DNA of 64,000 nt from the NCBI RefSeq assembly GCF_019550915.1, contig NZ_JAHWCI010000009.1:1-64000 (forward strand). The letters are read 5' to 3'. The notes below the pieces were generated by a model, which did no database searches, was not told the origin of the DNA, and saw only the letters and a list, made by a program, of their open reading frames with translations. Position numbers and translations under genes: made by a program. Below are positions 32,749 to 40,896 of the stretch, piece by piece; position 1 is the stretch's first letter, and every line of letters begins with the position of its first letter. The DNA is from Mumia sp. zg.B17. GTDB taxonomy: Bacteria > Actinomycetota > Actinomycetes > Propionibacteriales > Nocardioidaceae.

Positions 32749-33218
32749 CCGTCAAGGCCGGCACGAAGGTCCTCGGCACCGGCTCCGTCAAGAACGGCAA
32801 GGTCACGGTCCCGATCAAGAAGAAGGCGCTGCGACCCGGCCGTCACACCCTCACCGTCACCTACTCCGGTGACAGCAGGACCAGCGCGTCCAGCACGACG
32901 GTCGCGCTCTCGGTCGCCAAGGCGGCCTCGACCACCAAGGCGAAGAAGAAGACCCGCACGATCCGGGCGAAGAGGACGAAGGCGAAGGTCTCCGTCGTCG
33001 TCCGCACCACGACCGGGGTGCCGGCCAACGGGAAGGTCGTCGTGACCTTCAAGGGCAACAAGGTCGGCACGGCCACCGTCCGCAACGGCCGGGCGACGGT
33101 CACTCTCAAGAAGTTCAGGAGCAAGGGCACGAAGAAGCTCCGGATCACCTACCGAGGCTCCTCCACCGTGAAGGCCAGCAGCGACACGCTGACCGTCACC
33201 GTCAAGAAGCGCCGCTGA
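32721..33218 (+). pseudogene. Out-of-frame continuation of the 5'-nucleotidase: two Ig-like domains
   Basis: In a second frame the sequence reads on as PPTATGTVTVKAGTKVLGTG, HTLTVTYSGDSRTSASST and, after a Lys-rich linker, VVVTFKGNKVGTATVRNG and KLRITYRGSSTVKASSD, ending KKRR at 33218. These are two Big_3_5-type Ig-like modules that belong to the nucleotidase. The frame changes by one base near 32715-32735 (GC-rich CACCCGCCGACCGCC). No slippery heptamer was seen, so one missing base (mutation or sequencing error) is more likely than programmed frameshifting. The same Ig-like module, intact, ends the next gene. Confidence 0.75.
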
Positions 33219-33243
33219 CCGCACGGATCCAGGAGGATCACCA

Positions 33244-36024
33244 GTGTCTTCATCTCTTCGACGCGCCGTCCGGACGACGTCGCTCCTCGCCGCGGGCGCG
33301 CTCGCGGCGGGGACGCTCGCCGCGGTCGCCGCTCCCGCCAGCGCCGCACCGGCCGACCATCTCGTCATCAACGAGGCCTACCTCAACGGCGGGAGCGCCG
33401 GCGCGACGTACCTCAACAAGTTCGTCGAGCTCCACAACCCGACCAGCGAGCCGGTGACGGTGGACGGATGGACGGTGCAGTACCGCTCCTACTCGTCGAC
33501 CTCGGCGTTCACCGGCAAGATCGCCCTGTCGGGGACGATCCCGGCCGGGGGTCACTACCTGCTGAGCGGCAACGCCAATGCGGCCAACGGTGCTCCGCTG
33601 CCGACGCCCGACGTGACGTCCACGATCGCCTTCTCGGGCAACGCCAACGGGGGCACGCTCGCCCTGACCAAGACCGCCGACACGCTCACCGGTGACGGTG
33701 CCGCCGTGCTCGCCGACCCTGATGTGGTCGACCTCCTCGGGTACGGCGTGTCCACCACCGCGGAGACCGCCCCGAAGGCTGACGGCTACTCGGTGACGTC
33801 GTCGCTCAACCGCACCGGTGGAGCAGACACGGACGACAACAGCGCCGACTTCACGGCCGGTGCGCCGACACCGACCGCGTGCGGACAGGCGTGCGTCCCA
33901 GGCCCGAACCCTGTCGTCGAGCGGACCGTCGCCGCCATCCAGGGCACCGGCGACGCCAGCCCGTACGTCGGTGACACCGTCATCACGCAGGGCGTGGTCA
34001 CGGCCGCGTACAAGACCGGCGGCTTCAACGGGTTCTACCTCCAGACCGCGGGCAGCGGCGGCGAGGACGACACGACTCCGGACGCCTCCGACGGCATCTT
34101 CGTCTTCGGCGGCGCCGCGGTCGCCCTGGTCGAGAAGGACGACCACGTCAAGGTGACGGGTCCGGTCAGCGAGTTCGGCGGGATGACCCAGCTCACCCCG
34201 GCCGCAGCCGACGTCGTCGTGCTCGACGAGCCGGCGGAGGCGGTCAAGCCGACCCCGCTCGCACTGCCCCTCGGCGACGCGGGTCGCGAGCGGCTCGAGG
34301 GCATGCTCGTCGCCCCGGCGGGTCCGTTGACCGTGACGAACAACTACACCACCAACACGTTCGCCGAGATCGGCCTCGCGGCCGGTGACTCTCCCCTGTA
34401 CGTCCCGACCGAGGTCGCGGCTCCGGGCGCCGCCTCGCAGGCCGTGAAGGCGGAGAACGCGACCCGTCGCATCACCCTCGACGACGGCTCCTCGACCAAC
34501 TACACCGGTGCCGGCAAGAACACGCCTCAACCGTGGATCGACGACGACACGACGATCCGGGTCGGGGCGACGGCGACGTTCACCAAGGACGTGGTCCTCG
34601 ACTACCGCAACAGCACCTGGAAGCTCCAGCCCACCGCGCAGCTCACCGCCGACGACGCCAACGGGGTCCTCCCGGCGACGTTCAGCGGGGCGGAGCGTCC
34701 TGCCTCGCCGCCGGCCGTCGGGGGCGACTTCAGCCTCGCCGCGTTCAACGTCCTCAACTACTTCGTCACCACCGGTGAGGAGTACGAGGCCACCACCGGC
34801 ATCTCGTGCACGTACTTCGTCGACCGCGAGGGTGTCCCGACGACGGTCGACGAGTGCGTCGGCCAGGCGGGTCCCCGTGGCGCCGCGACCGCCGTCCAGC
34901 TTGAGCGCCAGGAGAAGAAGATCGTGGCCGCGATCAACGCTCTCGACGCCGACGTGGTCTCGCTCGAGGAGATCGAGAACTCCGTGAAGTTCGGCAAGGA
35001 CCGCGACGCGGCCCTCGCCGCGCTCACCCAGGCGCTCAACGAGGCTGCCGGCGCCGGCACGTGGGCGTACGTCCCGTCGCCCGACGCCGCGGCGCTGCCT
35101 CCGGTCGCCGACCAGGACTTCATCCGTACGGCGTTCATCTACAAGCCGGCGGTCCTGGCGCCGGTCGGTGCGTCGACGGTGCTCGTCGGCGAACCCGCGT
35201 TCGACGACGCCCGCGAGCCGCTCGCCCAGGCGTTCCAGCCGGTCGCCGGCACCGAGGACGACCGCTTCGTCGCGATCGTCAACCACTTCAAGTCGAAGCG
35301 GTCCGGCACGCCCGACGCCGACCAGGGGGCGGGCACGGTGGAGCGGGTGGCCCAGGCCCGCGCGCTGGTCGCGTTCGCCGACACCGTCAAGGAGACGGCG
35401 GGCACCGACAAGGTCTATCTGTCGGGCGACTTCAACGCCTACTCCCAGGAGGACCCGATCACCGTCCTGCGGGAGGCCGGCTACGTCGATCTCGAGGAGA
35501 CCTACGACACCGCCGAGACCTACCAGTTCGACGGCGAGATCGGGTCTCTCGACCACGTGCTCGCGTCGCCCGCCGCGGCGGCGGACATCACGGGCATGGG
35601 CGTCTGGTCCATCAACGCCATGGAGTCGATCGCCTACGAGTACAGCCGCTACAACGGCAACGCGACCAACTTCTACGACGCAGGCCCGTTCCGCTCGAGC
35701 GACCACGACCCGGCGCTCGTCGGGATCGCCCTCGAGGAGCAGCTGACCCCGACGACGGTGCGCGCCGTGGCGACGCCCGGTCTCTCCCCGCTGTTCGGTC
35801 CGATCGTCGCGGCCCAGGTGAAGCCTCGCGCCACGGGGACGGTCCAGGTCCTCAAGGGCGACAGCGTCCTCGCCAGCCAGCGGCTCGTCGCAGGCGTGAC
35901 GCTCGTGGCGGTCCCGGCCAGGGCACTCAAGCCGGGGACCCACCAGCTCACGGTCCGCTACACCGGTGACGCGACGCACGCGCCGTCGGAGACCACGGTG
36001 ACCGCGCGGGTGCTCGGGTTCTGA
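33244..36024 (+). CDS. Secreted ExeM/NucH-type endonuclease
   Basis: A 926-residue exported DNase. Order: signal peptide (to about residue 40); lamin-tail (LTD) domain with HLVINEAYLNGGSAG and NKFVELHNPT; an OB-fold region (VITQGVVTAAYKTGGFNGFY); an endonuclease/exonuclease/phosphatase domain with FNVLNYF, VSLEEIEN, YLSGDFNAY, GSLDHVLASP and SDHDPALVG; and a C-terminal Ig-like module (ATGTVQVLKG, HQLTVRYTGDAT). The EEP catalytic residues are present. Such enzymes digest extracellular DNA, including biofilm DNA. GTG at 33244 has AGGAGG 7 bases upstream. It follows the 5'-nucleotidase frame by 25 bases and is probably cotranscribed, so nucleic acid would be turned into nucleosides outside the cell. 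Confidence 0.9.
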   Translation: MSSSLRRAVRTTSLLAAGALAAGTLAAVAAPASAAPADHLVINEAYLNGGSAGATYLNKFVELHNPTSEPVTVDGWTVQYRSYSSTSAFTGKIALSGTIPAGGHYLLSGNANAANGAPLPTPDVTSTIAFSGNANGGTLALTKTADTLTGDGAAVLADPDVVDLLGYGVSTTAETAPKADGYSVTSSLNRTGGADTDDNSADFTAGAPTPTACGQACVPGPNPVVERTVAAIQGTGDASPYVGDTVITQGVVTAAYKTGGFNGFYLQTAGSGGEDDTTPDASDGIFVFGGAAVALVEKDDHVKVTGPVSEFGGMTQLTPAAADVVVLDEPAEAVKPTPLALPLGDAGRERLEGMLVAPAGPLTVTNNYTTNTFAEIGLAAGDSPLYVPTEVAAPGAASQAVKAENATRRITLDDGSSTNYTGAGKNTPQPWIDDDTTIRVGATATFTKDVVLDYRNSTWKLQPTAQLTADDANGVLPATFSGAERPASPPAVGGDFSLAAFNVLNYFVTTGEEYEATTGISCTYFVDREGVPTTVDECVGQAGPRGAATAVQLERQEKKIVAAINALDADVVSLEEIENSVKFGKDRDAALAALTQALNEAAGAGTWAYVPSPDAAALPPVADQDFIRTAFIYKPAVLAPVGASTVLVGEPAFDDAREPLAQAFQPVAGTEDDRFVAIVNHFKSKRSGTPDADQGAGTVERVAQARALVAFADTVKETAGTDKVYLSGDFNAYSQEDPITVLREAGYVDLEETYDTAETYQFDGEIGSLDHVLASPAAAADITGMGVWSINAMESIAYEYSRYNGNATNFYDAGPFRSSDHDPALVGIALEEQLTPTTVRAVATPGLSPLFGPIVAAQVKPRATGTVQVLKGDSVLASQRLVAGVTLVAVPARALKPGTHQLTVRYTGDATHAPSETTVTARVLGF

Positions 36025-36031
36025 CGGTCAC

Positions 36032-36060
36032 GGCGGGGTCGTCCTGGTGGCGACCCCGCC
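36032..36060 (+). terminator. Terminator after the nuclease gene
   Basis: Arms GGCGGGGTCG (36032-36041) and CGACCCCGCC (36051-36060) with a 9-base loop, 8 bases after the nuclease stop. No U-tract. Confidence 0.7.
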
Positions 36061-36092
36061 GTGCACGGTCGCGGCCTCCGTGGCTGACATGA

Positions 36093-36254
36093 AGGCTCCC
36101 GTACGAGGACTTCGTCCGCCGCTACCGCGACGAGCTTTCGACCGAGGAGGAGCGCGCGGCGCTGGACGCCCTCAGGGATATCCCTGAGATCCGGGATATG
36201 AGGCAAGGATCGGACCCGTGCGACGCTAACCTGGTCGGACTATGCGGAACATGA
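36093..36254 (+). pseudogene. Remnant of a DUF488-family gene
   Basis: The frame from 36093 reads RLPYEDFVRRYRDELSTEEE and then RAALDALRDIPEIRDMR before losing resemblance and stopping at 36254, inside the P450 gene. The F-x-x-R-Y-R-x-E-L pattern with a following Leu-rich helix resembles the middle of DUF488 (YeaO-like) proteins, which are normally about 120 residues. There is no start codon, ribosome site or remaining domain, so it is probably a decayed fragment. The match is from memory of the family pattern and is modest. Confidence 0.4.
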
Positions 36255-37522
36255 CGACCGATCTCCTGACGTGGGCCGCGCAGCGGACGGTCCTGAGGTC
36301 GCAGAGGGACGGGATCGACCTCTCCAAGCTCACCTTCGTCCCCAACCGGTGGCTGATGCCGCTGCGCCGGGACGGCCTCGACCCCATCCCGGCGCTCGGC
36401 AAGGTCCGGGCCGAGGCCCCGGTGAAGCGGCTCGCGAGCCTGTTCGGGATGAACATCTGGCTGGTGACCGGTCACACCGAGTCGCTGGCGGTGCTCGCCG
36501 ACCGCACCTCGTACAGCAACGACATCCGGCCGTTCGTCGGCACCGTCGGCGCGGCCGACGGTGACATCGGCGGCCTCGGCTTCACCGATCCACCCGAGCA
36601 CACACGGCTTCGCAAGCTGCTCACCCCCGAGTTCACGATGCGTCGCCTGGCGCGGCTGACGCCCAAGATCACCGAGATCATCGAGCACCAGCTCGACGTC
36701 ATGGAGCAGAAGGGCCCCGACGTCGACCTGATGGAGGACTTCGCCTTCGCCGTGCCGTTCCTGGTGATCTGCGAGCTTCTCGGGCTCCCCGACGAGTCCC
36801 GTGAGGAGTTCTTCGCGCTGGGATCGGCGCGCTTCGACGTCTCGGGGGGCGGCGCCGGCAGCTTCGGTGCCATCTCGGAGTCACGGACGTTCCTCATGAA
36901 CGCCACCAAGGCGCAGCGCGACAACCCAGGTGACGGACTCATCGGCAAGATCATCGAGGAGGTCGGTGACGCGATCTCCGACTACGACCTCGGCGGTCTC
37001 GCCGACGGCGTCTTCACCGGCGGGCACGAGACCACCGCCAGCACGATCGCGCTGGGCGCGCTGGTGCTGATGGGTGATCCTGCCGCCCGCACGCAGCTCA
37101 TCAAGGACGACACGTTCGCCAACAGCGTCGTGGAGGAGATGCTGCGCTATCTCACCGTCGTGCAGCTGGCGTTCCCGCGCTTCGCCAAGGCCGAGCACGA
37201 CCTCTTCGGCGAGCGCATCGCCAAGGGCGACGTGGTCGTGTGCTCGTTGTCCGGCGCCAACCGCGACCACCGCACCGGCGGCCCCGACCTCGAGAACTTC
37301 AACCCTCACCGCGACTGGCCCGTGTCGCACGTCGCGTTCGGTCACGGGTTCCACCGCTGCGTCGGTGCGGAGCTCGCGCGCATGGAGCTGCGCTCGGCCT
37401 ACCCCCGCCTCTTCCGCCGCTTCCCCGACATGACGCTCGCGTGCGACCCGCGCGAGCTCAGGTTCCGGCAGCGCTCGATCGTCTACGGCGTGGAGTCAAT
37501 GCCGGTCCGTCTGTACGGCTGA
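36242..37522 (+). CDS. Cytochrome P450
   Basis: A 426-residue soluble bacterial P450. The heme-thiolate motif is FGHGFHRCVGAELARMEL (Cys near residue 372), the oxygen-activating I-helix is GVFTGGHETTASTIAL near residue 260, the K-helix E-x-x-R is EEMLRYLT, and the C-helix has DPPEHTRLRKLLTPEF. It needs a ferredoxin and reductase, neither of which is adjacent. The substrate is unknown. ATG at 36242 is the first; TAACCT lies 9 bases upstream, so the leader is short or absent. The gene stands alone between a terminator and a converging membrane-protein gene. Confidence 0.93.
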   Translation: MRNMTTDLLTWAAQRTVLRSQRDGIDLSKLTFVPNRWLMPLRRDGLDPIPALGKVRAEAPVKRLASLFGMNIWLVTGHTESLAVLADRTSYSNDIRPFVGTVGAADGDIGGLGFTDPPEHTRLRKLLTPEFTMRRLARLTPKITEIIEHQLDVMEQKGPDVDLMEDFAFAVPFLVICELLGLPDESREEFFALGSARFDVSGGGAGSFGAISESRTFLMNATKAQRDNPGDGLIGKIIEEVGDAISDYDLGGLADGVFTGGHETTASTIALGALVLMGDPAARTQLIKDDTFANSVVEEMLRYLTVVQLAFPRFAKAEHDLFGERIAKGDVVVCSLSGANRDHRTGGPDLENFNPHRDWPVSHVAFGHGFHRCVGAELARMELRSAYPRLFRRFPDMTLACDPRELRFRQRSIVYGVESMPVRLYG

Positions 37523-37550
37523 CGACGTCGCGTCGCGACCCGTCCAGCAC

Positions 37551-37585
37551 AACGCCCCACGGCCCTGGTCGCAGCGTGGGGCGTT
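37551..37585. terminator. Bidirectional terminator hairpin
   Basis: Arms AACGCCCCAC (37551-37560) and GTGGGGCGTT (37576-37585), loop 15 bases, between the converging P450 and DUF308 genes. Confidence 0.75.
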
Positions 37586-37598
37586 GGCGTCCAGGGGC

Positions 37599-38162
37599 CT
37601 ACGCGAGCGCCTTCAGGTCCTTGCGGATCATGAAGGCCGTGATCAGCCAGACCACGCCGAGCGCCAGGGCGTAGATGCCGATCAGGATGATGAGCGTCGC
37701 GAAGCCGAGATCGGGCCAGACGAAGAGCAGGATGCCGAAGACGATCGAGACGACACCGGAGGCGAGCAGCCAGCCCCACCCGCTGCCGGGGACCTGACGG
37801 ACCTGGAGGGATCCCGAGATCTCGAGCACGCCGATCATGATCGACCAGAAGGCGATCAGGAGGACGAGCGCGAGAGCCACCGTCACCGGCGCGCGGAAGG
37901 CGATGATGCCGGCAGCGATGCCGAGGACGCCCTCGAGCAGCAGCCACCCCCACGACCGGCCGCCCCCGGTGATGATGCTGACGAGGGCGATGATGCCGTC
38001 AACCAGCGCCCAGACGCCGAACAGCACGATGATCACGCGGGCGGTCGGTCCGGGCCAGACCAGCGCGACGATGCCGAGGACGACGGCGAGGAGTCCTCGG
38101 ACGACGACGATCCACCACGCGGTTCTCGCCGCCGAGGTGATGGCTCCTGCAAGATCCGTCAT
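37599..38162 (-). CDS. DUF308 (HdeD-like) membrane protein
   Basis: A 187-residue integral membrane protein with six predicted helices arranged as three similar helix pairs: WWIVVVRGLLAVVLGIVALV, VIIVLFGVWALVDGIIALV, GWLLLEGVLGIAAGIIAF, VALALVLLIAFWSIMIGVLE and so on. W-P-x-x-x at the end of alternate helices (VWPGPTA, VWPDLGFA) is the DUF308 hallmark. HdeD of E. coli is linked with acid resistance, but the molecular role is unknown. ATG at 38162 is supported by TAGTGT 7 bases upstream. The longer frame to 38246 crosses the divergent TetR promoter and is rejected. Confidence 0.85.
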   Translation of the reverse strand: MTDLAGAITSAARTAWWIVVVRGLLAVVLGIVALVWPGPTARVIIVLFGVWALVDGIIALVSIITGGGRSWGWLLLEGVLGIAAGIIAFRAPVTVALALVLLIAFWSIMIGVLEISGSLQVRQVPGSGWGWLLASGVVSIVFGILLFVWPDLGFATLIILIGIYALALGVVWLITAFMIRKDLKALA

Positions 38163-38169
38163 GTCTCGC

Positions 38170-38175
38170 ACACTA
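38170..38175 (-). promoter_or_regulatory. -10 element of the DUF308 gene (leaderless)
   Basis: On the minus strand TAGTGT is followed by seven bases and the ATG at 38162; there is no Shine-Dalgarno sequence. Confidence 0.5.
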
Positions 38176-38244
38176 GGGGCGCCGAGGGTGGTGAGCACGG
38201 GGACACGCGGGCGTACGGGCGTACGGGCGTGAGACGCTGGGACC

Positions 38245-38859
38245 ATGGCGACCGGGTCGACGCAGGGCAGCCCCCGCCGCGGGCGCCCCGGCTACGACCA
38301 GGAGACGGTGCTGCGGCGGGCGATCGATGTCTTCATCCGGCAGGGGTACGACGCCACCAGCGTGGGTGACCTCGCCCGCGAGCTCGGTCTGACCAAGTCC
38401 GCGATCTACCACCACGTGCCCAGCAAGGAGCACCTTCTCGCCCTCGCGCTCGACGAGGCGCTCGACAGTCTCGAGGCCGTGATCGACGAGGCGTCCCGGC
38501 CGCAGGACGGCTCGGCGTACGAGCGCCTGCGCACGGCGGTGCGGGAGAGCGTGGCGGTGCTGGTGGCTCACCTGCCGTCGGTGACCCTGCTGTTGCGCGT
38601 ACACGGCAACAGCGAGGTCGAGCTCCGTGCGCTCGCCCGCCGACGTCAGATCGACGAGCGGTTGGCGGCGCTCGTCCAGGAGGCCGTCGACGACGGGTCG
38701 CTGCGCAGGGACATCGCACCGGACCTGATCAGCAGGCTCATCTTCGGCACGGTGAACTCGCTCGTCGAGTGGTACCGGCCGGATGGTCCGGTCGACGCGC
38801 AGGTTCTGGCCGGCGCGGTCGCGACGCTGGCCTTCGACGGGCTCGCCGTACGCCCGTGA
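38245..38859 (+). CDS. TetR-family regulator, probable PaaR of the phenylacetate genes
   Basis: A 204-residue TetR repressor. The helix-turn-helix is complete: QETVLRRAIDVFIRQGYDAT and DLARELGLTKSAIYHHVPSKEHLLAL. The C-terminal domain (LVAHLPSVTLLLRVHGNSEVE) resembles the group found with paa genes. It converges on paaI at the end of the paaA-I operon, as in other actinobacteria where a TetR-type PaaR senses phenylacetyl-CoA. Two near-identical palindromes before paaA and paaZ are its likely targets. None was found before its own gene, so autoregulation is not evident. Assignment rests on position and family, not on a unique motif. Confidence 0.8.
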   Translation: MATGSTQGSPRRGRPGYDQETVLRRAIDVFIRQGYDATSVGDLARELGLTKSAIYHHVPSKEHLLALALDEALDSLEAVIDEASRPQDGSAYERLRTAVRESVAVLVAHLPSVTLLLRVHGNSEVELRALARRRQIDERLAALVQEAVDDGSLRRDIAPDLISRLIFGTVNSLVEWYRPDGPVDAQVLAGAVATLAFDGLAVRP

Positions 38860-38886
38860 CCCGCGCGTCGCGGTGACGTGCCCGGC

Positions 38887-39285
38887 TCAGCGCCCGGGCG
38901 TGGGGCCGAGGGTGCGGCTGCGCCCGCGGAACTCCGCGACCACCGTCGCGTCGGACCGGCGGCGTACCGTCACGTCGTAGACCCCCGACCGCCCTCGCTG
39001 TGACCGTTGCGACGCCTCGGCGACGAGCGTGTCGCCGTGGCGGGCGGGCTCGAGAAACGTGATGTCGAATCCCGCGGCGACAGTGGGCGTGCCGTCGCCG
39101 TTGCAGGCGAGCGCGAAGGCGCTGTCGGCGAGCGTCGCGACGAGGCCACCGTGGCACAGGTCGTGCCCGTTGACCATGTCCTCACGCACCTCCATCGACA
39201 CCCGGGCGCTGCCGGGCTGCAGCTCCTCAAGCCTCATCCCGAGCGCTCGGCTCGCCTCGTCGGCCTCCCACATCGCCTCGCTCAC
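38887..39285 (-). CDS. paaI: Phenylacetyl-CoA pathway thioesterase PaaI
   Basis: A 132-residue hotdog-fold thioesterase. The family signature is LCHGGLVATLADSAFALACN, where the Asn/His-Gly-Gly loop and Asp hold the catalytic water; VAAGFDITFLEPARHGD completes the core. PaaI hydrolyses ring-hydroxylated phenylacetyl-CoA and other dead-end esters, freeing CoA. The GTG at 39285 overlaps the paaE stop by four bases (GTGA); an internal ATG at 39273 is possible. It is the last gene of the operon and converges on the TetR gene. Confidence 0.88.
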   Translation of the reverse strand: MSEAMWEADEASRALGMRLEELQPGSARVSMEVREDMVNGHDLCHGGLVATLADSAFALACNGDGTPTVAAGFDITFLEPARHGDTLVAEASQRSQRGRSGVYDVTVRRRSDATVVAEFRGRSRTLGPTPGR

Positions 39286-40370
39286 GCGTCGAAGTCCACG
39301 GTCACGCTGTCGGCGACCGGCCGGGACTGGCAGGTCAGCACGAACCCCCGCTCGAGCTCCTCGGGAGTGAGGGCGTAGTTGCGCCGCATCTCCACCTCGC
39401 CGTCGCACAGCATCGCCCGGCAGGTCCCGCACACCCCGCCCTTGCACGCGAACGGCAGGTCCGCGCGCACCTGCTGGACCCCCTCGAGCACGGTGGTCGA
39501 CCGCGGCACCGTGGCGGTCGTCCGCCGTCCGTCGAGGACGACGGTCACCTCGCTGGTCGCGCCGTCGGCGACGGCATCGACGCGCTGCACCTCCGGAGGC
39601 GGCTCGTCGACGTAGAAGAGCTCGGCGTGGACCCGCTCGGGCGGCACGCCGAGATCGGCGAGGACGGCCCGGGCGTCGAGGAGCATCGGGTGCGGTCCGC
39701 ACACCCACGCGTGGTCGACGTCGCTCACGGGCACGAGCAGAGTGAGGAGCTGTCGGAGCCTGGCGGCGTCGAGCCGGCCGGAGAAGAGCTCGACGTCGCG
39801 GGGCTCTCGCGACAGCACTTGCACCAGCTCGAGCCGAGGGCCGTACCGGTCCTTGAGGTCCGCGAGCTCCTCGGCGAACATCACCGTGGTCGTGGTGCGG
39901 TTGCCGTACAGGAGGGTGACCGACGCGTCCGGGTGGGTGAGGACGGTGCTCGCGATGGACAGCATCGGCGTGATGCCCGACCCAGCGGCGATGCACAGGT
40001 GCCGGCCGCCTCGGTCCGGGTCGGCGCGGAAGCTCCCGGTCGGGGTCTGCACGTCGATGACCGTGTCCGGTCCGACCTCTCGGGACAGCCAGCGCGAGAA
40101 CAGTCCGTCCGGGATCTCGCGCACACCGATCCGGAGGGCGGCGCCGACAGGGGCACAGATCGAGTACGACCGGCGCTCCTCACGGCCCTCGACGACGCGG
40201 CGCAGGGTGACCGACTGACCGGCGGCGAACGCGAACTGGTCGGCGAGGTCCGCAGGCACCGCGAATGTCACCGCCACCGCGTCGTCGGTCAGCCGCTCCA
40301 CGTCCGCGACGGGCAGCGGGTGGAAGCGGGCGCTACGGCGCTGGGGGGGTGCCGGTGTTGTCACCGTCAT
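39282..40370 (-). CDS. paaE: Phenylacetyl-CoA epoxidase reductase subunit PaaE
   Basis: A 362-residue flavo-iron-sulfur reductase that feeds electrons from NADPH to the PaaA diiron site. The N-terminal FAD domain has RRSYSICAP; the NAD(P) domain LCIAAGSGITPMLSI and HAWVCGPHPML; the C-terminal plant-type ferredoxin has CKGGVCGTCRAMLCDG and a fourth Cys in LTCQS, completing the [2Fe-2S] ligands. The ATG overlaps the paaD stop by one base (TGATG). Confidence 0.93.
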   Translation of the reverse strand: MTVTTPAPPQRRSARFHPLPVADVERLTDDAVAVTFAVPADLADQFAFAAGQSVTLRRVVEGREERRSYSICAPVGAALRIGVREIPDGLFSRWLSREVGPDTVIDVQTPTGSFRADPDRGGRHLCIAAGSGITPMLSIASTVLTHPDASVTLLYGNRTTTTVMFAEELADLKDRYGPRLELVQVLSREPRDVELFSGRLDAARLRQLLTLLVPVSDVDHAWVCGPHPMLLDARAVLADLGVPPERVHAELFYVDEPPPEVQRVDAVADGATSEVTVVLDGRRTTATVPRSTTVLEGVQQVRADLPFACKGGVCGTCRAMLCDGEVEMRRNYALTPEELERGFVLTCQSRPVADSVTVDFDA

Positions 40371-40894
40371 CAGATCTCCTTGACGTGCTCGAACGGCTCC
40401 CAGCACGTCTGGCACCGATAGAGCGCGGTGCACGGCGTCGGGCCGAACTCCGACGAGACCTCCGTCGACGCCGATCCGCAGCGCGGGCAGGTGACGGCCC
40501 GCCGTACCGGCGCGAGGGTGAGGGGGACGGGGCCGTCGTGGCGGAGCGCGGGTCCGGGCACGGACAGTCCGTGCTCGGCGAGAGCCTCGCGTCCACGCGC
40601 GGTGATCCAGTCGCTCGACCAGGCGGGGGAGAGCACCAGCTCGACGTGGACGTCGGCGAACCCTGCCTCCTGGAGGCTCCGGACCAGGTCGTCGCGCATC
40701 GTGGCGACGGCCGGGCAGCCCGAGTAGGTCGGAGTGAGGCGTACGACGACCCGGCCGTCGCCGCCGATCTCGACGCCCCGCAGGACTCCCAGGTCGTCGA
40801 GGGTGAGCATGGGCATCTCGGGATCGGTGACGCGCCGGACGACCTCGTACGCGGCGTGCCCCGACGTCGGGCCAGCGGCGCGGGTCGACACCAT
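40370..40894 (-). CDS. paaD: Phenylacetyl-CoA epoxidase assembly protein PaaD
   Basis: A 174-residue protein with an N-terminal MIP18/DUF59 domain (VTDPEMPMLTLDDLGVLRGV; YSGCPAVATM with the Cys typical of Fe-S assembly factors) and a C-terminal zinc-ribbon-like tail (VTCPRCGSAS, YRCQTCWEPFEHVK). PaaD is thought to mature the iron centres of the epoxidase rather than catalyse. Start: ATG at 40894, 2 bases after the paaC stop; a GTG at 40900 would overlap that stop by four bases and is equally plausible. Confidence 0.9.
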   Translation of the reverse strand: MVSTRAAGPTSGHAAYEVVRRVTDPEMPMLTLDDLGVLRGVEIGGDGRVVVRLTPTYSGCPAVATMRDDLVRSLQEAGFADVHVELVLSPAWSSDWITARGREALAEHGLSVPGPALRHDGPVPLTLAPVRRAVTCPRCGSASTEVSSEFGPTPCTALYRCQTCWEPFEHVKEI

Positions 40895-40896
40895 GA

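Noticed and set aside
38206-38233. Three short GGGCGTAC repeats before the TetR gene
   Set aside because: Only about 8 bases each in a CG-rich stretch; too short to separate from chance, and not palindromic.
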